64,000 nucleotides of DNA from Pseudomonas sediminis (GTDB lineage Bacteria; Pseudomonadota; Gammaproteobacteria; Pseudomonadales; Pseudomonadaceae). The stretch spans positions 1-64,000 of the forward strand of contig NZ_NIQU01000007.1 of assembly GCF_002741105.1 (NCBI RefSeq), given 5' to 3'. A model generated the notes under the pieces. The model was given only the letters and a program-made list of their open reading frames with translations. It searched no databases and was not told where the DNA came from. A program made the position numbers and the translations under genes. Of the stretch, positions 58,549 to 64,000 are shown piece by piece. How positions within the stretch are numbered: the stretch's first letter is position 1; every line of letters starts with the position of its first letter.

Positions 58549-58566
58549 CCGAGGTATAATCCTCGG
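58549..58566 (+). promoter_or_regulatory. rpoD: TATAAT inside a perfect hairpin before rpoD
   Basis: CCGAGG (58549-58554) and CCTCGG (58561-58566) enclose a perfect TATAAT (58555-58560), followed by CTTGTTTTC. As DNA it reads as an ideal -10 element, though no good -35 is found 16-18 bases upstream. As RNA from dnaG it would fold into a hairpin with a short T-rich tail. Either an internal rpoD promoter or an attenuating hairpin, possibly both. Confidence 0.5.
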
Positions 58567-58607
58567 CTTGTTTTCAGCCCGCCAAGACCTTCAGTGGATA
58601 GGGTGTT

Positions 58608-60455
58608 ATGTCCGTAAAAGCGCAGCAGCAATCTCGTATCAAAGAGTTGATCACCCTGGGTCGTGAGCAGAAGTATCTGACTTACGCAGAGGTCAACGAC
58701 CACTTGCCTGAGGACATTTCAGATCCTGAGCAGGTGGAAGACATCATCCGCATGATCAACGACATGGGGATCCCGGTACACGAGAGTGCTCCGGATGCAG
58801 ACGCCCTGATGCTGGCCGATGCCGACACCGACGAGGCTGCAGCCGAAGAAGCCGCTGCCGCCCTCGCTGCTGTCGAGACCGATATCGGCCGCACCACTGA
58901 CCCAGTGCGCATGTACATGCGTGAAATGGGCACCGTGGAACTGCTGACCCGCGAAGGCGAGATCGAAATCGCCAAACGCATCGAGGAAGGCATCCGCGAA
59001 GTCATGAGCGCCATCGCTCACTTCCCCGGCACCGTCGACGGCATCCTCGCCGAGTACACCCGCGTCACCACCGAGGGCGGTCGTCTGGCCGAAGTCCTCA
59101 GTGGTTACATCGACCCGGATGACGGCGGCGTGCCTGACGAAGCCGCCGCCCCCGTACCGGTAAAGGATGGCGCCGCCGCTGAAGAAAGCGACGACGACGA
59201 GGAAGACGGCGACAGCGACGACGAGGAAGAAGAAGGCGACGGCGGTCCAGACCCGGAAGAAGCCGCACGCCGCTTTGGCGCCGTCTCCGAGCAACAGGAC
59301 AAAGTCCAGAAAGCGCTGAAGAAGCACGGCCGTGGCAGCAAGCAGGCCACCGAAGAGCTGGCCACCCTGGCCGAGCTGTTCATGCCGATCAAGCTGGTGC
59401 CCAAGCAGTACGACGCCCTGGTAACCCAGGTGCGCGATGCTCTCGACCGTCTGCGTGCACAAGAGCGCGCCATCATGCAGCTGTGCGTACGTGATGCGCG
59501 CATGCCGCGTGCCGACTTCCTGCGCCTGTTCCCGGGCAACGAAATCGACATGGACTGGTCCGCCGACCTGGCCAAAGGCAAGGCGAAATACGCCGAAGCC
59601 CTGGGCAACCTGCAAGCCGATATCCAGCGCTGCCAGCAGAAACTGGCTGACCTGGAAGCCGAGTGCAGCCTGAGCCTGGCCGAGATCAAGGACATCAACC
59701 GTCGCATGTCCATCGGTGAGGCGAAAGCTCGCCGCGCCAAGAAGGAAATGGTCGAGGCCAACCTGCGTCTGGTGATCTCCATCGCCAAGAAGTACACCAA
59801 CCGCGGCCTGCAATTCCTCGACCTGATCCAGGAAGGCAACATCGGCCTGATGAAGGCGGTGGACAAGTTCGAATACCGTCGCGGCTACAAGTTCTCGACC
59901 TACGCTACCTGGTGGATTCGCCAGGCGATCACCCGCTCGATCGCCGACCAGGCGCGCACCATCCGGATTCCGGTACACATGATCGAGACCATCAACAAGC
60001 TCAACCGCATCTCCCGTCAGATGCTGCAGGAAATGGGTCGTGAGCCCACTCCGGAAGAGCTGGGTGAGCGCATGGAAATGCCTGAGGACAAGATCCGCAA
60101 GGTATTGAAGATCGCCAAAGAGCCGATCTCCATGGAAACCCCGATTGGCGACGACGAAGATTCGCACCTGGGCGACTTCATCGAGGACAGCACCATGCAG
60201 TCCCCGATCGACGTAGCCACGGTCGAAAGCCTCAAGGAAGCCACTCGCGAAGTGCTGGCCGGCCTCACTGCCCGTGAAGCCAAGGTTCTGCGCATGCGCT
60301 TCGGTATCGACATGAACACCGACCACACCCTCGAGGAAGTGGGCAAACAGTTCGACGTTACCCGTGAGCGTATTCGTCAGATCGAAGCCAAGGCGCTGCG
60401 CAAGCTGCGTCACCCGACGCGAAGCGAGCATCTGCGCTCCTTCCTCGACGAGTGA
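58608..60455 (+). CDS. rpoD: RNA polymerase primary sigma factor RpoD (sigma-70)
   Basis: The 615-residue housekeeping sigma factor. Region 1.1 is at about 1-80. A long acidic non-conserved insert (about 190-225, EESDDDEEDGDSDDEEEEGD) follows region 1.2. Region 2 has NLRLVISIAKKYTNRGLQFLDLIQEGNIGLMKAVDKFEYRRGYKFSTYATWWIRQAITR in segments, region 3 follows, and region 4 has the -35 helix-turn-helix TLEEVGKQFDVTRERIRQIEAKALRKLRHP. Length is typical of Pseudomonas. Third gene of the rpsU-dnaG-rpoD operon. Confidence 0.98.
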   Translation: MSVKAQQQSRIKELITLGREQKYLTYAEVNDHLPEDISDPEQVEDIIRMINDMGIPVHESAPDADALMLADADTDEAAAEEAAAALAAVETDIGRTTDPVRMYMREMGTVELLTREGEIEIAKRIEEGIREVMSAIAHFPGTVDGILAEYTRVTTEGGRLAEVLSGYIDPDDGGVPDEAAAPVPVKDGAAAEESDDDEEDGDSDDEEEEGDGGPDPEEAARRFGAVSEQQDKVQKALKKHGRGSKQATEELATLAELFMPIKLVPKQYDALVTQVRDALDRLRAQERAIMQLCVRDARMPRADFLRLFPGNEIDMDWSADLAKGKAKYAEALGNLQADIQRCQQKLADLEAECSLSLAEIKDINRRMSIGEAKARRAKKEMVEANLRLVISIAKKYTNRGLQFLDLIQEGNIGLMKAVDKFEYRRGYKFSTYATWWIRQAITRSIADQARTIRIPVHMIETINKLNRISRQMLQEMGREPTPEELGERMEMPEDKIRKVLKIAKEPISMETPIGDDEDSHLGDFIEDSTMQSPIDVATVESLKEATREVLAGLTAREAKVLRMRFGIDMNTDHTLEEVGKQFDVTRERIRQIEAKALRKLRHPTRSEHLRSFLDE

Positions 60456-60461
60456 TATCAG

Positions 60462-60490
60462 AACCCCCGGCCCAGGCCGGGGGTTTTGCT
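60462..60490 (+). terminator. Intrinsic terminator after rpoD
   Basis: AACCCCCGGC (60462-60471) pairs perfectly with GCCGGGGGTT (60476-60485) around a 4-base loop and continues TTGCTTT. It ends the macromolecular synthesis operon before rmcA. Confidence 0.92.
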
Positions 60491-60611
60491 TTCTGGGCAG
60501 TGTGCCCGAGCACTCGCCAGCCACAGGCAAGCACGGGCACTGCAATCAAACTGCCATCCCGGCAATAGCCGATCTACACTAGAGCGATACTGATCTCGAA
60601 ACGAGGCTGCT

Positions 60612-63600
60612 ATGCCCCGCTTGCCGGCCATTGTGCTGTTGTGCCTGGCGTATTGGATGACCCCGGCCCTAGCCCTGACACTCAACGAGGACGAGCGCAC
60701 CTGGCTGGCAGCCCACCCCGAACTACGCCTGGGTGTCGATGCATCCTGGCCACCCTTCGAATTTCGTGACGAACAGGGCAACTACCACGGCCTGACCGCC
60801 AACTATGTGCGACTGATCGAAGAACGCCTTGGCGTCGAGCTGCAACCCGTCGAGCCCAGCAACTGGAGCGCGATACTGGAGCGAGCGCGCAGGGGCCAGG
60901 TCGACCTGCTTCCCGGTGTGATGTCGACACCCGAACGCCAGGAATACCTGACCTTCACCCGCCCCTACCTGGACTTCCCCATCATCATCCTGGCCCGCAC
61001 TGGCGGACCTCAGCCCAAGCAGCTCAAAGACCTCTACGGCCTCAAAGTCGCCGTCGTCAGCGATTACGCCCCGCACGAACTGCTGCGCCAGCAACACCCT
61101 GACCTCAACCTGCTGCCCCTGCGCAATACCGCCGCTGCGCTGCAGGCGCTGGCGACCAACGAGGCTGATGCCATGGTCGGCGACCTCGCCTCCAGCGTCT
61201 GGAGCCTGCGCCAGCTCAAGCTCGACGGCCTCTATATCAGCGGCGAGACGCCCTATCGCTATCAGCTGGCAATGGCCGTACCCCGTGGGCAGACCATGCT
61301 GATCGGCATTCTCGACCGCCTCTTCGCCGAACTCAGCGCCGAAGAAATCGCCGACCTGCAGGAACCCTGGGCCGGCAGCGTGCTGGACAAACGCAGCGTC
61401 TGGCACGAAACCCTGCTCTACAGCCTGCCCGCTGTGCTTGGCCTGCTGGCGATCATCGCCATCATCCTGCGCATCAATCGCCGCCTGAAACGCGAGATGC
61501 GCAACCGCGAAGCGCTGGAGCAGGAGCTGCACAACCGCGAGCAGCACTTTCGCGACATGGTCGAAAGCCTCTCGGCCATCACCTGGGAGACCGAGTCCAG
61601 CGGGCTCACCTACACCTACGTCTCGCCCCATGCGGAAAAGCTGCTCGGCTATCCCCTGCACGAATGGCTGGAGCCCGGTTTCTGGCAACGCCATCTGCAC
61701 CCGGACGATCACCAGCGCACCCTGCGCAACTGCCTGGAACAATGCGCAAGTGGTAACGACCATGCCCTGGAGTACCGCCTGCTGGCCGCCGACGGGCGCA
61801 CGGTGTGGGTGCGCGATATCGTTACCCTGCTGCAGCGCGACGACCGCCAGGTGATTCGCGGTCTGATGGTCGACATCAGCGACGCCAAACAGACCGAGCA
61901 GGCGCTGCGCCTGTCAGAACAGAAGTTCGCCTCGGTGTTCCAGCAATGCCCGGACATCCTGATCATCACCCGCCGTGTCGACGGCGTGCTGCTGGAGGTC
62001 AACAGCACCTTCGTCGAGCAAACCGGGTTTAGCGTCGAACAATCCATCGGCAAAACCGCCACCGAACTCGACATGTGGGGCGTGCCCGGCATCGGCCCGA
62101 GCCTGCTGCTGCGTCTGCAGGACGAAAGCCTGCGCAACCTGGAGATGCCCTTCCGCCGCGCCGACGGCAGCCTGTTTACCGGGCTGATTTCGGCCAGCCC
62201 CTTCGTCCTCGACAACACCCCCGCGCTGGTCGTGGTGGTACGCGACATCAGCCAGCTGAAGACCACCCAGCAAAAGCTGCAGATATCCGAGGAGAAGTTC
62301 GCCAAAGCCTTCCACGCGTCGCCTGACGGTCTGCTGATCACCCGCTTGCGTGACGGCCTGCTGGTAGAGGCCAACGAAGGATTCAGCCACATCACCGGCT
62401 ACAGCCTCGACGAGATAGCCGAACAAAGCACCCTCAGCCTGGGCATCTGGGCCGACCCGAAAGATCGGGAACGCCTGGTGCAACGCATTCGCGAGCAAGG
62501 CAGCGTGCGCGACCTGATCGCCCCGGTGCGGAACAAGAGCGGCCACCTGCGCCTCTGCGAACTCTCCGCGCAGCCGCTGCCCATCGGCGGCGACGAATGC
62601 CTGCTGACCATCGCCCGCGACATCACCGAACGCCAGCAGATGCAGGAAGAACTGCAGCAAGCCGCCACCGTTTTCGAAAGCACCGCCGAAGGCGTGATGA
62701 TCACCGACCTCGAGCAGCGCATCACCGCGGTCAACCGTGCGTTCACCCAGATCACCGGCTACAGCGAGGCCGAAGCCCTCGGCCAGCGCCCCAGCCTGCT
62801 CGCCTCCGGGCAGCACGACCAGACCTTTTACGCCGCCATGTGGCACAGCCTGGCGGCCGACGGTCACTGGCAGGGGGAAATCTGGAACCGGCGCAAGAAC
62901 GGCGAACTGTACCCCGAGTGGCTGACCATCAGCGCCGTGCGCAACAGCGATAACCAGACCACCCACTTCGTCGGTGTATTCGCCGATATCTCCAGCCTCA
63001 AGCACGCTCAGGCACGCCTCGACCACCAGGCCCACCATGACCCGCTGACCGGCCTGCCCAACCGCCTGCTGTTCGAGAATCGCCTGCGCAGTGCGCTGGA
63101 TGGCTCACGCGCCGACGACCAACTGGGCGCCGTGCTGTTTCTCGACCTCGACCGCTTCAAGCAGATCAACGACAGCCTCGGCCACCCGGTCGGCGACCAG
63201 TTGCTCAAGGCCATCGCCGCGCGCCTGAAACTGCAGCTGCGCGATATCGACACCGTGGCCCGGCTCGGTGGCGACGAATTCATCATCCTGCTGCCCGGCC
63301 TGCAACAGCCGCAGGACGCCGAACAGGTCGCGCAGAAACTGCTCGAATGCTTCGGTGCGCCGTTCCAGCTCGACAACCACGAGTTCTTCATCAGCGCCAG
63401 CATCGGCATCAGCCTCTACCCCACGGACGGCCTCGACGTCGCCACCCTGGTGAAGAACGCCGACGCGGCCATGTACCAATCCAAAGCCAAGGGCCGTAAC
63501 CGCAGCGAGTTCTATACCCGCTCGCTGACCTTCCAGGTAAACGAACGCATGGCCATGGAACAGGAACTGCGCCGCGCCCTGGAACGCGACGAACTGTGCC

Positions 63601-64000
63601 TGTACTACCAACCCAAGTTCTGCCTGCGCAGCCAGAGCCTGGTCGGCGCCGAAGCACTGGTACGCTGGCCGCACCCGGTGTTCGGCGACATCCCGCCGGA
63701 TCGCTTCATTCCCGTCGCCGAAGAGAGCGGATTGATCCTGCCACTGGGCGACTGGGTGCTGGAACAAGCCTGCCGCCAACTGCAGGACTGGCAGGAAAGC
63801 GGCCGCGGCTTCGGTACCCTCTCGGTCAACCTCGCCGGCGCCCAGCTGCATCAGCCAAGCCTGCTGCCGCGCATCAGCGCCCTGCTGCAGCGCTACAACC
63901 TGGCGCCGGAGCTGCTGCAACTGGAGATCACCGAAAACTTCATCATGAACCAGGCTGGCGAAGCGCTGGACATCCTCCACCGCCTCAAACAGCTCGGCGT
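60612..64000 (+). CDS. rmcA: RmcA-like c-di-GMP sensor protein (SBP-PAS-GGDEF-EAL), 3' end cut by window
   Basis: A membrane-bound cyclic-di-GMP enzyme open to the window end (1129 codons seen). A signal peptide (1-22) precedes a periplasmic SBP-type-3 domain (about 25-255), one membrane helix (about 268-291), four PAS domains (about 310-800), a diguanylate cyclase domain starting DPLTGLPNR (about 810) with an intact GGDEF motif (about 885-889), and the start of an EAL domain with GAEALVRW (about 1012). The order matches P. aeruginosa RmcA (PA0575, about 1245 residues), a redox- and phenazine-responsive protein beside rpoD, so roughly the last 115 residues are missing. GAGG lies 6 bases before the ATG. 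Confidence 0.92.
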   Translation, partial: MPRLPAIVLLCLAYWMTPALALTLNEDERTWLAAHPELRLGVDASWPPFEFRDEQGNYHGLTANYVRLIEERLGVELQPVEPSNWSAILERARRGQVDLLPGVMSTPERQEYLTFTRPYLDFPIIILARTGGPQPKQLKDLYGLKVAVVSDYAPHELLRQQHPDLNLLPLRNTAAALQALATNEADAMVGDLASSVWSLRQLKLDGLYISGETPYRYQLAMAVPRGQTMLIGILDRLFAELSAEEIADLQEPWAGSVLDKRSVWHETLLYSLPAVLGLLAIIAIILRINRRLKREMRNREALEQELHNREQHFRDMVESLSAITWETESSGLTYTYVSPHAEKLLGYPLHEWLEPGFWQRHLHPDDHQRTLRNCLEQCASGNDHALEYRLLAADGRTVWVRDIVTLLQRDDRQVIRGLMVDISDAKQTEQALRLSEQKFASVFQQCPDILIITRRVDGVLLEVNSTFVEQTGFSVEQSIGKTATELDMWGVPGIGPSLLLRLQDESLRNLEMPFRRADGSLFTGLISASPFVLDNTPALVVVVRDISQLKTTQQKLQISEEKFAKAFHASPDGLLITRLRDGLLVEANEGFSHITGYSLDEIAEQSTLSLGIWADPKDRERLVQRIREQGSVRDLIAPVRNKSGHLRLCELSAQPLPIGGDECLLTIARDITERQQMQEELQQAATVFESTAEGVMITDLEQRITAVNRAFTQITGYSEAEALGQRPSLLASGQHDQTFYAAMWHSLAADGHWQGEIWNRRKNGELYPEWLTISAVRNSDNQTTHFVGVFADISSLKHAQARLDHQAHHDPLTGLPNRLLFENRLRSALDGSRADDQLGAVLFLDLDRFKQINDSLGHPVGDQLLKAIAARLKLQLRDIDTVARLGGDEFIILLPGLQQPQDAEQVAQKLLECFGAPFQLDNHEFFISASIGISLYPTDGLDVATLVKNADAAMYQSKAKGRNRSEFYTRSLTFQVNERMAMEQELRRALERDELCLYYQPKFCLRSQSLVGAEALVRWPHPVFGDIPPDRFIPVAEESGLILPLGDWVLEQACRQLQDWQESGRGFGTLSVNLAGAQLHQPSLLPRISALLQRYNLAPELLQLEITENFIMNQAGEALDILHRLKQLG

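Noticed and set aside
58719..60545. A 608-codon open frame on the minus strand
   Set aside because: Antisense to rpoD; composition (repeated AHxF/VDR-type residues) is that of a codon shadow and no ribosome-binding site supports it.
1..64000. CRISPR array, prophage, insertion sequence, toxin-antitoxin or tRNA genes
   Set aside because: No regularly spaced identical repeats, transposase or phage proteins, or cloverleaf-forming gaps were seen; the repeats found are REP-type palindromes.

Overview
The window is a stretch of GC-rich gammaproteobacterial chromosome from a Pseudomonas sensu lato. Evidence for this is a vfr-type CRP, the amgK-murU peptidoglycan recycling pair, an agt-type amine transporter, an rmcA-like c-di-GMP protein, Pseudomonas-type REP palindromes, and (from memory of PAO1) gene order that largely follows P. 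aeruginosa PA0575-PA0668 in reverse. Differences from PAO1 (no pyocin block between trpE and trpG, no speD beside coq7, an extra sigma-54 cluster) suggest another lineage, possibly the P. mendocina/oleovorans group; that is inference. Coding density is high and no gene-free gap exceeds 300 bases. I saw no tRNA, rRNA, CRISPR, prophage or insertion sequence.

Layout. 1-4.1 kb: tyrS (-), mepM and anmK (+). 4.1-6.7 kb: argC, a membrane protein, a bactofilin and erpA on the minus strand. 6.9-15.1 kb: hemJ, a nitronate monooxygenase-like gene, an exported PLP-fold protein, a zinc-ribbon/DUF805 protein with a pilin-like tail, an SDR, a Ycf46-like AAA ATPase, an FGE-fold protein, coq7 and an OsmC-like gene. 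15.3-21.5 kb: vfr, then trpEGDC (-) preceded by a probable Trp-rich leader peptide, with gph and rpe upstream. 21.7-27.4 kb: an accessory catabolic cluster (gabD-like dehydrogenase, membrane transporter, iron alcohol dehydrogenase, sigma-54 activator) with a good -24/-12 promoter. 27.5-35.3 kb: agtDCBA-type ABC transporter and an agtRS-type two-component system. 35.4-38.9 kb: a DUF3530 protein, djlA, murU and amgK. 39-46.7 kb: lptD-surA-pdxA-rsmA-apaG-apaH-glpE. 47-51.8 kb: prkA-yeaH-spoVR. 52-56 kb: cca, folK, folB, plsY, tsaD, separated by palindromic repeats. 56.2-60.5 kb: the rpsU-dnaG-rpoD macromolecular synthesis operon. 60.6 kb to the end: rmcA, cut by the window edge.

Connections. MepM opens the wall, and AnmK, AmgK and MurU recycle its sugars to UDP-MurNAc. 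LptD and SurA serve outer-membrane assembly. TrpEGDC makes tryptophan from chorismate. The sigma-54 cluster probably oxidises a small omega-hydroxy acid, with 4-hydroxybutyrate the best guess, through a semialdehyde to a dicarboxylate. The neighbouring agt transporter imports related C4-C5 amino acids (GABA, 5-aminovalerate) in P. aeruginosa, so the two loci may serve converging pathways. The most interesting non-coding signals are the trp leader peptide, the sigma-54 promoter with an upstream dyad, the dyads before agtA, the hairpin-embedded TATAAT before rpoD, and the REP-type repeats that supply the stop codons of two genes.
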